Below are positions 16,321-23,369 of a stretch of DNA of 55,648 nt, one piece after another. Source of the DNA: Streptomyces amritsarensis (GTDB lineage Bacteria > Actinomycetota > Actinomycetes > Streptomycetales > Streptomycetaceae); assembly GCF_001953875.1 (NCBI RefSeq), contig NZ_MQUR01000048.1:1-55648 (forward strand), given 5' to 3'. The notes under the pieces are model-generated. The model made no database searches. It saw only the letters and a program-made list of their open reading frames with translations, and was not told the origin of the DNA. Numbering within the stretch: the first letter of the stretch is position 1; the number at the start of each line of letters is the position of its first letter. Both the position numbers and the translations under genes were made by a program.

Positions 16321-17463
16321 TCAGCCTCCGGAGGTGTCCAGTTCCGCGTCCTCGCTCACACCCGCGCAGTCGTACGGGTCCTTCAGCCAGCCGTCCGGCA
16401 GGACAACCCGGTTGTTTCCGGACGTCCGGCCGCGGGGGCCGTCGGCGCTCTCCGGCCATGCTTGATCCAGATCGAGCTCGCTCAGATGAGCGTTCAGCTC
16501 GGCCAGCGAAGAGGTCACCGCGAGCTTCTTGCGCATCTCGGATCCGACCGAGAAGCCCTTGAGGTACCAGGCGACGTGCTTACGGAAGTCGATCACGCCG
16601 CGCGTCTCGTCGCCGATCCACTCCCCCAGCAGCTGGGCGTGCCGGTGCATGGTCTGCGCGACCTCGCGCAGACCGGGCTTGTGGAAGTCCTCGGGCCGCC
16701 CCTCGAAGGCCGCCACCAGGTCGTTGAACAGCCACGGCCGACCCAGGCAGCCGCGTCCCACGACCACGCCGTCGCAGCCGGTCTCGCGGACCATCCGCAG
16801 CGCGTCCTCGGCGCACCAGATGTCGCCGTTGCCCAGCACCGGTATCTCCGGCACGTGCTCCTTGAGCCGCGCGATGGCGTCCCAGTCGGCGGTGCCGCCG
16901 TAGTGCTGCGCGGTGGTCCGCCCGTGCAGGGCGATCGCGGTGACCCCCTCCTCGACGGCGATGCGGCCGGCGTCGAGGTAGGTGAGGTGGTCGTCGTCGA
17001 TGCCCTTGCGCATCTTCATGGTCACCGGCAGGTCGCCGGCCCCGGCGACGGCCTCGCGCAGGATCGCGCGCAGCAGGTTGCGCTTGTAGGGCAGGGCCGA
17101 GCCGCCACCCTTGCGGGTGACCTTGGGGACCGGGCAGCCGAAGTTGAGGTCGATGTGGTCGGCGCGGTCCTCCTCGACGATCATGCGGACGGCCTTGCCC
17201 ACCGTCACCGGGTCGACCCCGTACAGCTGAATCGACCGGGGCTTCTCGGTCTCGTCGAAGTGGATCAGCTGCATGGTCTTCTCGTTGCGCTCGACCAGGG
17301 CGCGGGTCGTGATCATCTCGCTCACGAACAGCCCCTTGCCGCCCGAGAACTCCCGGCAGAGGGTACGGAACGGGGCATTGGTGATGCCGGCCATGGGCGC
17401 GAGCACCACGGGGGGCTGCACGGTGTGCGGGCCGATCGCGAGAGGCGGGGGGAGCGTGGTCAT
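16321..17463 (-). CDS. dusB: tRNA-dihydrouridine synthase
   Basis: A 380-residue FMN enzyme reducing uridine to dihydrouridine in tRNA D-loops. Seen: VVLAPMAGITNAPFRTLCREF (~19-39), SIQLYGVDP, DHIDLNFGCPVPKVTRKGGGSAL with the catalytic Cys (~105), MKMRKGIDDDH, ALHGRTTAQHYGG, GNGDI and VVVGRGCLGRPWLF (FMN phosphate site), then a C-terminal helical tRNA-binding domain and an extra acidic tail. The ATG at 17463 gives the family's usual N-terminus and sits 6 nt after GACAAT, fitting a leaderless mRNA; ATG 17481 is less likely. It diverges from the MFS gene over 51 nt. Confidence 0.93.
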   Translation of the reverse strand: MTTLPPPLAIGPHTVQPPVVLAPMAGITNAPFRTLCREFSGGKGLFVSEMITTRALVERNEKTMQLIHFDETEKPRSIQLYGVDPVTVGKAVRMIVEEDRADHIDLNFGCPVPKVTRKGGGSALPYKRNLLRAILREAVAGAGDLPVTMKMRKGIDDDHLTYLDAGRIAVEEGVTAIALHGRTTAQHYGGTADWDAIARLKEHVPEIPVLGNGDIWCAEDALRMVRETGCDGVVVGRGCLGRPWLFNDLVAAFEGRPEDFHKPGLREVAQTMHRHAQLLGEWIGDETRGVIDFRKHVAWYLKGFSVGSEMRKKLAVTSSLAELNAHLSELDLDQAWPESADGPRGRTSGNNRVVLPDGWLKDPYDCAGVSEDAELDTSGG

Positions 17464-17514
17464 CCGCCCATTGTCCCGCATGCCGAGGGGGTCGTGCGGA
17501 CGTAGCATCGGCGC
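17464..17514. promoter_or_regulatory. Compact divergent promoter region with two leaderless-type -10 boxes
   Basis: In 51 nt there is a minus-strand GACAAT (17470-17475) 6 nt before the dusB ATG and a plus-strand TAGCAT (17503-17508) 6 nt before the MFS ATG. Both would start transcription at the start codon. Good -35 boxes are not evident; they would overlap between the two promoters. Confidence 0.5.
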
Positions 17515-18963
17515 ATGATCGAGCCGAGTCACCGGCAGCGCATGATCGTCCTGTCGATCTGCTGCATGAGCCTGCTCATCGTCAGCCTCGACAACACCGT
17601 GCTCAACGTCGCGCTCCCGTCGATGCGCCGCGAGCTCGACGCCTCGGTCGCGGGGCTGCAGTGGACCATCGACGCCTACACGCTCGTCCTGGCCTCGCTG
17701 CTGATGCTCGCCGGCTCCACTGCGGACCGGATCGGCCGCCGCAAGGTGTTCGTCGCCGGCCTGCTGGCCTTCGGCCTCGGCTCGCTGCTGTGCTCGCTCG
17801 CGCCGAGCCTCGGTTGGCTCATCGTCTTCCGGATGGTGCAGGCGGTCGGCGGCGCGATGCTCAACCCCGTCGCGATGTCGATCATCACCAACACCTTCAC
17901 GGATCCGGCCGAGCGGGCCCGGGCCATCGGCGTGTGGGGCGCGGTGGGGGGCATCTCCATGGCGGCGGGCCCCCTGATCGGCGGGGTCCTGGTGGACACC
18001 GTGGGCTGGCGTTCGATCTTCCTGATCAACCTGCCGATCGGCCTGGCGGCGCTCGTGCTGACCCTGCGCCACATCCCCGAGTCCCGGGCGGCCCGGCCGC
18101 GCCGCCCGGACCCGCTGGGTCAGGTGCTGGTCATCGCGCTGCTCGGCAGCCTGACGTACGGGATCATCGAGGCGCCCGCAGCCGGCTGGAACTCCCCGCT
18201 GATCATGGGCTGCGCGGTGGTGGCCGTCGCCTCCTTCGTCGGACTGCTGGTGCACGAGCCCAGGTGCGCGGAGCCGCTGATCGACCTCAGGTTCTTCCGG
18301 AGCGCGCCGTTCAGCGGCTCGACGATCATCGCGATCAGCGCCTTCGCCGGGCTGGCCGGCTTCCTCTTCCTCAACACCCTCTACCTCCAGGACGTCCGGG
18401 GGCTCAGCGCCCTGCACGCCGGGCTGTACATGCTGCCGATGGCCGGGCTGACCGTGCTGTTCGCGCCGCTGGCGGGGCGGCTGGTGGGCAGTCGGGGGCC
18501 GCGGATCTGCCTGCTGATCGCGGGGGTGGCGATGGCCGCGAGCGGGCTGCTGTTCGCCCTGTTCGAGGCGGAGACCTCCAACCCGCTGCTCTTCACGGGG
18601 TACGTGCTGTTCGGGCTCGGCTTCGGCATGGTGAACGCGCCGATCACCAACACGGCGGTATCGGGGATGCCGCGCTCCCAGGCGGGTGTCGCGGCGGCCA
18701 TCGCCTCCACCAGCCGGCAGACGGGCGGCACCCTGGGCGTCGCGGTCATCGGCTCGGTGCTGGCGGCGGGGCTGGCCGGCGGCGCCGACTTCTCCGGCGC
18801 GGCCCAGCCGGCCTGGTGGATCATCACGCTGTGCGGGCTGCTCGTCCTGGTCGTGGGCGCGGCGACGAGTGGCAGCTGGGCCCGCGGTACGGCGGAACGC
18901 ACGGCCCGCACCCTGGAGCAGTCCAGCGGGCCCGCCGCGGCCGTGGGTTCTCCGCGCGCCTAG
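17515..18963 (+). CDS. MFS drug exporter, DHA2 (14-TM, EmrB/QacA) family
   Basis: A 482-residue membrane transporter with about 14 hydrophobic segments. DHA2 signatures: VSLDNTVLNVALPSMRREL in TM1 (~27), GSTADRIGRRKVFVAGL (motif A, ~68), MVQAVGGAMLNPVAMSII (motif B), and GVWGAVGGISMAAGPLIGGVL (motif C, antiporter signature, ~143). It likely exports hydrophobic compounds by proton antiport; substrate unknown. It is convergent with a MarR-family gene 42 nt away, which is a possible regulator. The ATG follows a TAGCAT hexamer by 6 nt with no Shine-Dalgarno. Confidence 0.9.
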   Translation: MIEPSHRQRMIVLSICCMSLLIVSLDNTVLNVALPSMRRELDASVAGLQWTIDAYTLVLASLLMLAGSTADRIGRRKVFVAGLLAFGLGSLLCSLAPSLGWLIVFRMVQAVGGAMLNPVAMSIITNTFTDPAERARAIGVWGAVGGISMAAGPLIGGVLVDTVGWRSIFLINLPIGLAALVLTLRHIPESRAARPRRPDPLGQVLVIALLGSLTYGIIEAPAAGWNSPLIMGCAVVAVASFVGLLVHEPRCAEPLIDLRFFRSAPFSGSTIIAISAFAGLAGFLFLNTLYLQDVRGLSALHAGLYMLPMAGLTVLFAPLAGRLVGSRGPRICLLIAGVAMAASGLLFALFEAETSNPLLFTGYVLFGLGFGMVNAPITNTAVSGMPRSQAGVAAAIASTSRQTGGTLGVAVIGSVLAAGLAGGADFSGAAQPAWWIITLCGLLVLVVGAATSGSWARGTAERTARTLEQSSGPAAAVGSPRA

Positions 18964-19005
18964 AGCGGATCCGGGCGGCGGGCGGGGCGCCTCCGGGGCG
19001 GGCCC

Positions 19006-19461
19006 CTACTCGCCGCAGTCGAAGTCCTCGGCCGAGGTGTTGACCCGGTCGAGGAGAGCGCGCAGGTGGTCGCGCTCCTGAGCCGACAGGCTCGCGAACA
19101 TGCCGTCCTCGACCTCGTCGAGGGCGGCGTTCGTCTTCTCCAGGGCGGCCTGCCCGGCGGGGGTGATGCCCACGTTGTGCCGGCGCCGGTCTGCGGGGTC
19201 GCGGCGGCGTTCGGCGAGGCCCTCGCCCTCGAGGTCGTTCAGGACCCCTACGAGGACGCTCGGGTCGACCTCCAGCCGGTCGGCGAGCGCCCGCTGGCTG
19301 ATGGGGCCGCCCGCCAGGTGCATCAGCGTCATCGCGTGCCGCGGGGTCAGCCCGGCCGCGCCGAGGGCGTGCTTCATGCGGGTCTGGGTGACCGCTCCGT
19401 GCCAGGCCAGCAGCAGGCCCAGTCGCTGCGGAGGGTGCGATCCGTCCTGGTCTGCCGTCAT
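19006..19461 (-). CDS. MarR-family transcriptional regulator
   Basis: A 151-residue winged-helix regulator. Helices: RLGLLLAWHGAVTQTRM (dimer), TPRHAMTLMHLAGG, then the recognition region SQRALADRLEVDPSVLVGVLNDLEGEGLAERRR and the wing DPADRRRHNVGITPAG, followed by the C-terminal dimer helix. It diverges from the DoxX gene; the intervening DNA has a 9-bp inverted repeat that is a plausible operator for both. Two ATGs are possible; 19461 is chosen because TACGAT lies 7 nt upstream (leaderless pattern), while 19470 has no signal. The ligand is unknown; a phenolic or oxidative cue is typical. Confidence 0.88.
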   Translation of the reverse strand: MTADQDGSHPPQRLGLLLAWHGAVTQTRMKHALGAAGLTPRHAMTLMHLAGGPISQRALADRLEVDPSVLVGVLNDLEGEGLAERRRDPADRRRHNVGITPAGQAALEKTNAALDEVEDGMFASLSAQERDHLRALLDRVNTSAEDFDCGE

Positions 19462-19501
19462 GGTCCACATCGTAGCGCCCGAGAAATGATTGCGTCGGAT
19501 A

Positions 19502-19525
19502 GATCGTTGATGCTATTCAATGATC
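19502..19525. promoter_or_regulatory. Inverted repeat between MarR and DoxX genes, candidate MarR operator
   Basis: GATCGTTGA (19502-19510) and TCAATGATC (19517-19525) are complementary with one mismatch and a 6-nt centre. The size and AT content are typical of MarR operators, in a region much less GC-rich than its surroundings. It sits 28-51 nt upstream of doxX and 41 nt upstream of marR. Confidence 0.6.
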
Positions 19526-19552
19526 TGACACCCCAAATCGTTGGAGCTCTTC

Positions 19553-19897
19553 ATGTTCATCGCCTACGCCGTCGTCGGCTGTCTGCTCGCACTCGTCCTG
19601 ACCGCCTCCGCCGCCTTCACCCTGCAGCGCAACGACCAGATCGTCGCGAGCATGCAGAAGGTCCGCGTCCCCGACTCCTGGCTGCCGCGGCTGGCCACCC
19701 TCAAGGCCGCCGGTGCGATCGGCCTGGTCGCCGGCCTGTGGATCGCACCGCTCGGCGTGGCAGCCGCGATCGGCGTGACCCTCTACTTCGTCGGCGCGGT
19801 CGCCAGCCACCTCCGGGTCAAGGACTACGAGCTCGCCCCGGCGGCCGTACTGGCGGCCGTCGCGGCGGCGGCCCTGGTTCTGCGCGTCCTCGCCTGA
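19553..19897 (+). CDS. DoxX-family small membrane protein
   Basis: A 114-residue protein with four hydrophobic helices (about 1-20, 44-62, 66-82, 92-113). KVRVPDSWLPRLATLKAAGAIGL and GAVASHLRVKDYELAPAAVL match DoxX-family signatures. Members are linked to thiol/oxidative stress and electron-carrier handling, but no reaction is firmly known for this type. The ATG at 19553 has GGAG 6 nt upstream; a TTG start 12 nt earlier is weaker. It diverges from marR and precedes an aldo/keto reductase, separated by a long palindrome. Confidence 0.83.
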   Translation: MFIAYAVVGCLLALVLTASAAFTLQRNDQIVASMQKVRVPDSWLPRLATLKAAGAIGLVAGLWIAPLGVAAAIGVTLYFVGAVASHLRVKDYELAPAAVLAAVAAAALVLRVLA

Positions 19898-19900
19898 CCC

Positions 19901-19936
19901 TGACGGGTGACAGATATTGAAATCTGTCACCCGTCA
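19901..19936. promoter_or_regulatory. Perfect 15-bp-arm palindrome between DoxX and AKR genes
   Basis: TGACGGGTGACAGAT (19901-19915) is exactly complementary to 19922-19936, with a 6-nt centre attgaa. It starts 3 nt after the doxX stop and ends 15 nt before the AKR ATG. No T-tract follows, and GTGACAGAT/ATCTGTCAC half sites are typical for TetR-type operators, so I favour an operator (for the TetR encoded after AKR or the MarR) over a terminator. It could do both. Confidence 0.6.
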
Positions 19937-19951
19937 TGCCATGGTCGTTGC

Positions 19952-21010
19952 ATGACGAAGAACGAGAGCATCGACACGACCACTGCCGCTGCCACGACCG
20001 GCCGCCGCCTCGGCAGCACCGGCCCGTCCGTCTTCCCGCTCGGGCTGGGATGCATGGGGATGTCCGCCCTGTACGGGGAGGCCGACCGCTCAGAGTCCGT
20101 CGCGACCCTCCACGCCTATCTGGACGCCGTCCCCGAGGGCGCGCACGCGCTGCTCGACACCGGCGACTTCTACGGCATGGGCCACAACGAACTGCTGATC
20201 AACGAAGCACTGCGCACGGCTCCGGCCGCGGCCCGCGACCGGGCGCTGACCAGCGTCAAGTTCGGCGCACTGCGCACGGTCGAGGGCGGCTTCACCGGCT
20301 ACGACGGCCGTCCCGAGGCCGTCAGGAACTTCCTCGCCTACTCCCTCCAGCGACTCGGCCGGGACCACATCGACATCTACCGGATCGCCCGGGTGGACCC
20401 GGACGTGCCGATCGAGGAAACCGTCGGGGCCATCGCGGAGGCGGTGCAGGCCGGGCACGTGCGCCACATCGGCCTCTCCGAGGTCGGCGCCGACACCTTG
20501 CGCCGGGCCGCCGCAGTGGCCCCGATCTCCGACCTGCAGATCGAGTACTCGCTGATCTCCCGCGGGATCGAGGAGAAGATCCTGCCGACCGCCCGTGAGC
20601 TCGGCATCGGCATCACGGCGTACGGGGTGCTGTCCCGCGGCCTGATCAGCGGCCACTTCTCACGCGACCGCGCGCTGGCCCCGGGCGACTTCCGCGGGAT
20701 GAGCCCGCGCTTCCAGGGCGAGAACCTCGAACGGAACCTGGACCTCGTCGACGCCCTGCGCAAGGTCGCCGAAGACAAGGGCGTGAGCGTCGCCCAGGCC
20801 GCCATCGCGTGGGTGCTCTCGCGCGGTGTGGACATCGTGCCGCTGGTGGGCGCCCGGCGCCGGGACCGCCTCGCCGAGGCACTGGGTGCCATGGACATAG
20901 CCCTCAGTCCGGCGGACCTGGCCGCCATCGAGGAGGCCGTGCCGGCCGGTGCGGCGTCGGGCGAACGGTATCCGGCGGCGCAGATGGCCCACCTCGACAG
21001 CGAGCACTGA
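19952..21010 (+). CDS. Aldo/keto reductase with a substituted catalytic His position
   Basis: A 352-residue (beta/alpha)8 NADPH-dependent carbonyl reductase family protein. Seen: LGLGCMGMSALYG (~31), LLDTGDFYGMGHNE (Asp and Tyr of the tetrad, ~69), ALTSVKFGA (Lys, ~98), VRHIGLSEVG (~173), IEYSLISRGIE, GITAYGVLSRGLI and VPLVGARRRDRLAEAL (NADPH phosphate binding, ~297). The usual LHRVDP segment reads YRIARVDP, so the tetrad His is Ala. Its start at ATG 19952 follows a CATGGT hexamer by 6 nt. A TetR gene lies 21 nt downstream. Substrate unknown; reactive-aldehyde or quinone detoxification is a context guess. Confidence 0.88.
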   Translation: MTKNESIDTTTAAATTGRRLGSTGPSVFPLGLGCMGMSALYGEADRSESVATLHAYLDAVPEGAHALLDTGDFYGMGHNELLINEALRTAPAAARDRALTSVKFGALRTVEGGFTGYDGRPEAVRNFLAYSLQRLGRDHIDIYRIARVDPDVPIEETVGAIAEAVQAGHVRHIGLSEVGADTLRRAAAVAPISDLQIEYSLISRGIEEKILPTARELGIGITAYGVLSRGLISGHFSRDRALAPGDFRGMSPRFQGENLERNLDLVDALRKVAEDKGVSVAQAAIAWVLSRGVDIVPLVGARRRDRLAEALGAMDIALSPADLAAIEEAVPAGAASGERYPAAQMAHLDSEH

Positions 21011-21016
21011 GCTGGC

Positions 21017-21030
21017 GGTACGGTCGTACC
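21017..21030. promoter_or_regulatory. Short perfect palindrome overlapping the tetR promoter
   Basis: GGTACG (21017-21022) and CGTACC (21025-21030) around GT, directly before the tetR ATG. It overlaps a TACGGT hexamer (21019-21024) that is 7 nt from the ATG, so binding here would block a leaderless promoter. Candidate autoregulatory site; short enough to be chance. Confidence 0.4.
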
Positions 21031-21031
21031 C

Positions 21032-21625
21032 ATGCCACCCGCTGCCGCCGAGCCCCTCACCCCCGATCGCATCCTCGAGACCACCGAGGAAGTCCTGCGC
21101 CGCTTCGGCCCCACCAAGGCGACCGTGGTGGATGTGGCGCGCGCCCTGGGCGTCAGCCACGGCAGCGTCTACCGGCACTTCCCGTCGAAGGCCGCGCTGC
21201 GCGAGGCGGTCACCGACCGCTGGCTCGCCAAGAGCGTCGTGATGCTGGAGCAGATCACCTCGGCTCCCGCCGGGAGCGCGCCCTCCAAACTGGAGGCCTG
21301 GCTGGAGGCTCTGTTCGAGGCCAAGCGCCACAAGGCCGGCGACGATCCCGAGCTGTTCGCGACGTACACGGTGCTCCTCGCCGAGAACAGCGGGACGGTG
21401 GAGCAGCATCTGACCGAGCTGATCGACCAGTTGGCCCGGATCATCGCCCAGGGAGTGGCCGACGGTTCGCTCGCGGCGGCCGACGTACCGGCAGCGGCCC
21501 GTGCTGTCTTCGACGCCACCGGCCGTTTCCACGACCCGCAGTACGCGGCAGAGTGGTTCTCCCCCACCATCGTCGCGGAGTTCGAGGCGGTCACCGCCCT
21601 GGTGATCCGGGGCCTGCGCGCCTGA
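21032..21625 (+). CDS. TetR-family transcriptional regulator
   Basis: A 197-residue regulator. The N-terminal HTH is clear: TPDRILETTEEVLRRFGPTKATVVDVARALGVSHGSVYRHFPSKAALREAV (residues about 9-60). The remaining ~135 residues are the helical ligand-binding and dimer domain, with DDPELFATYTVLLAENSG near 110. Ligand unknown. It follows the aldo/keto reductase by 21 nt on the same strand, so the two probably share a transcript as well as a local promoter. The ATG has no Shine-Dalgarno. The 15-bp-arm palindrome upstream of the AKR gene is its most likely target. Confidence 0.88.
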   Translation: MPPAAAEPLTPDRILETTEEVLRRFGPTKATVVDVARALGVSHGSVYRHFPSKAALREAVTDRWLAKSVVMLEQITSAPAGSAPSKLEAWLEALFEAKRHKAGDDPELFATYTVLLAENSGTVEQHLTELIDQLARIIAQGVADGSLAAADVPAAARAVFDATGRFHDPQYAAEWFSPTIVAEFEAVTALVIRGLRA

Positions 21626-21773
21626 CGCACCCGGATCGTCCCGAACGGGCCGACCGGCACGGCACGACCCGGGCCTCGGCACGCGAGGGCGGCGCGGCCG
21701 CCCTCGTGGACGGCCGGCGCTCGCAGGCCGAGGGGCCGAGGGCGAGAGGCCGGCCGCCGGCAGTCGGCAGAAC

Positions 21774-21815
21774 GGCCGGTGGCCCGGCGCGCAGGTGCGC
21801 ACCGGGCCGCCGGTC
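21774..21815. terminator. Long GC-rich hairpin terminator of glyS
   Basis: The core GGCCCGG (21781-21787) pairs with CCGGGCC (21802-21808); GCGC/GCGC inside and CCGG/CCGG outside extend it to about 17 bp with one mismatch and two G-U pairs. It lies 16 nt beyond the glyS stop, between convergent tetR and glyS. Confidence 0.7.
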
Positions 21816-21830
21816 GTCGGTACGGGCTCG

Positions 21831-23213
21831 TCAGCAGCCGAGCAGGCGGCTGCCGAGGTAGGTCTGGATCTGGTCCAGGGAGACGCGCTCCTGCTTCATG
21901 GTGTCGCGCTCGCGCACGGTCACGGCGTTGTCGTCCAGGGTGTCGAAGTCGACGGTGACGCAGAACGGGGTGCCGATCTCGTCCTGGCGGCGGTAGCGGC
22001 GGCCGATGGCGCCCGCGTCGTCGAACTCGATGTTCCAGAACTTGCGCAGGTCGGCGGCGAGGCCCTTGGCCTTCGGCGACAGCTGCGCGTTGCGGGACAG
22101 CGGCAGGACGGCGACCTTGATCGGGGCCAGGCGCGGGTCGAGGCGCATGACGGTGCGCTTCTCCATGACGCCCTTGGCGTTGGGGGCCTCGTCCTCGTTG
22201 TACGCGTCGAGCATGAAGGCGAGCATGGCGCGGTTGACACCGGCCGCCGGCTCGATGACGTACGGGGTGTAGTGCTCCTTGGACTCCTGGTCGAAGTAGC
22301 GGAGGTCCTGGCCGGAGGCCGCGGAGTGCGCCTTGAGGTCGTAGTCGGTGCGGTTGGCGACGCCCTCCAGCTCGGAGAACTCGCTGCCGCCGAAGTTGAA
22401 GCGGTACTCGATGTCGGCGGTGCGCTTCGAGTAGTGGGACAGCTTCTCCTTCGGGTGCTCGTACCAGCGGATGTTCTCCTCGCGGATGCCGAGGTCGCGG
22501 TACCAGTTCCACCGCTCCTGCATCCAGTACTCCTGCCACTGCTCGTCCTCGCCCGGCTTGACGAAGAACTCCATCTCCATCTGCTCGAACTCGCGGGTGC
22601 GGAAGATGAAGTTGCCCGGCGTGATCTCGTTGCGGAAGGACTTGCCCATCTGCGCGATGCCGAAGGGCGGCTTCTTGCGCGAGGTGACCTGGACCTGGGC
22701 GAACTGCGTGAAGATGCCCTGGGCCGTCTCGGGGCGCAGGTACGCCTTGGAGCCGGTGTCCTGGGTGGGGCCGAGGTGGGTCTCCAGCATGCCGGAGAAC
22801 TGCTTGGGCTCGGTGAACTGGCCCTTCACACCGCAGTTGGGACAGTTGATGTCGGCCAGGCCGTTCTCGGGGAGGCGGCCGTGCTTGGCCTCGTACGCCT
22901 CTTCGAGGTGGTCGGCGCGGTGGCGCTTGTGGCAGGAGGTGCACTCGGTCAGCGGGTCCGAGAAAGTGGCGACGTGGCCGGAGGCCACCCAGACCTCGGG
23001 GGCCAGGATCACGGACGAGTCGAGACCGACGACGTCCTCACGCCCGGTGACCATCGCCTTCCACCACTGGCGCTTGATGTTCTCCTTGAGCTCGACACCC
23101 AGCGGACCGTAATCCCAGGCAGCCCTGGAGCCGCCGTAGATCTCACTGCACGGGAAAACGAAGCCACGGCGCTTGCTCAGGCTGACGATGGTGTCGATCT
23201 TGTCGGCGGCCAC
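21831..23213 (-). CDS. glyS: Glycyl-tRNA synthetase (alpha2 type)
   Basis: A 460-residue class II aminoacyl-tRNA synthetase charging tRNA-Gly in the cytosol. Motifs: N-terminal SLSKRRGFVFPCSEIYGGSRAAWDYGPLG, zinc-binding pairs CTSCHKRH (~76) and CPNCGVKGQF (~101), motif 2 FRNEITPGNFIFRTREFEQMEMEFF (~167), RYFDQESKEHYTPYVIEPAAGVNRAMLAFMLDAY (~272) and a C-terminal anticodon-binding domain (LAPIKVAVLPLSRN ... GTPFCVTVDFDTL). Length and type match the homodimeric eukaryote-like GlyRS of Actinobacteria. Start is GTG with a weak AGAG site. It diverges from the zinc operon. Confidence 0.96.
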   Translation of the reverse strand: MAADKIDTIVSLSKRRGFVFPCSEIYGGSRAAWDYGPLGVELKENIKRQWWKAMVTGREDVVGLDSSVILAPEVWVASGHVATFSDPLTECTSCHKRHRADHLEEAYEAKHGRLPENGLADINCPNCGVKGQFTEPKQFSGMLETHLGPTQDTGSKAYLRPETAQGIFTQFAQVQVTSRKKPPFGIAQMGKSFRNEITPGNFIFRTREFEQMEMEFFVKPGEDEQWQEYWMQERWNWYRDLGIREENIRWYEHPKEKLSHYSKRTADIEYRFNFGGSEFSELEGVANRTDYDLKAHSAASGQDLRYFDQESKEHYTPYVIEPAAGVNRAMLAFMLDAYNEDEAPNAKGVMEKRTVMRLDPRLAPIKVAVLPLSRNAQLSPKAKGLAADLRKFWNIEFDDAGAIGRRYRRQDEIGTPFCVTVDFDTLDDNAVTVRERDTMKQERVSLDQIQTYLGSRLLGC

Positions 23214-23331
23214 GGTGCTCTCTTCATTACGAGGACGAACGGCGAAGTCTTTAGATTACCGGCGCCCGCACCCCCCCTTTCAAATCGGTTCCCCGTCCAG
23301 GCCTGGCCGGCCGCCCCTCCCACCTGGGTTT

Positions 23332-23369
23332 TTGACAATCGTTTCCATCTTTGATGAAAATGGATGTCA
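23332..23369 (+). promoter_or_regulatory. znuA promoter with two tandem Zur-box-like sites, leaderless
   Basis: TTGACA (23332-23337) and GAAAAT (23356-23361), 18 bp apart, form a good promoter; start would fall at 23368-23369, the A of the znuA ATG. Two 15-mers of Zur-box shape overlap it: TGACAATCGTTTCCA (23333-23347) and TGAAAATGGATGTCA (23355-23369), centres 22 bp apart. Both fit the TGAnAA..TTnTCA dyad of actinobacterial Zur. The Zur gene is in the same operon. Confidence 0.75.

Noticed and set aside
17464..18963. Biosynthetic gene cluster or resistance island around the MFS exporter
   Set aside because: No biosynthetic enzymes nearby; neighbours are housekeeping or small redox genes.
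19901..19936. Long palindrome as an ordinary Rho-independent terminator only
   Set aside because: No T-tract on either strand and close proximity to the AKR start favour an operator; a terminator role remains possible.
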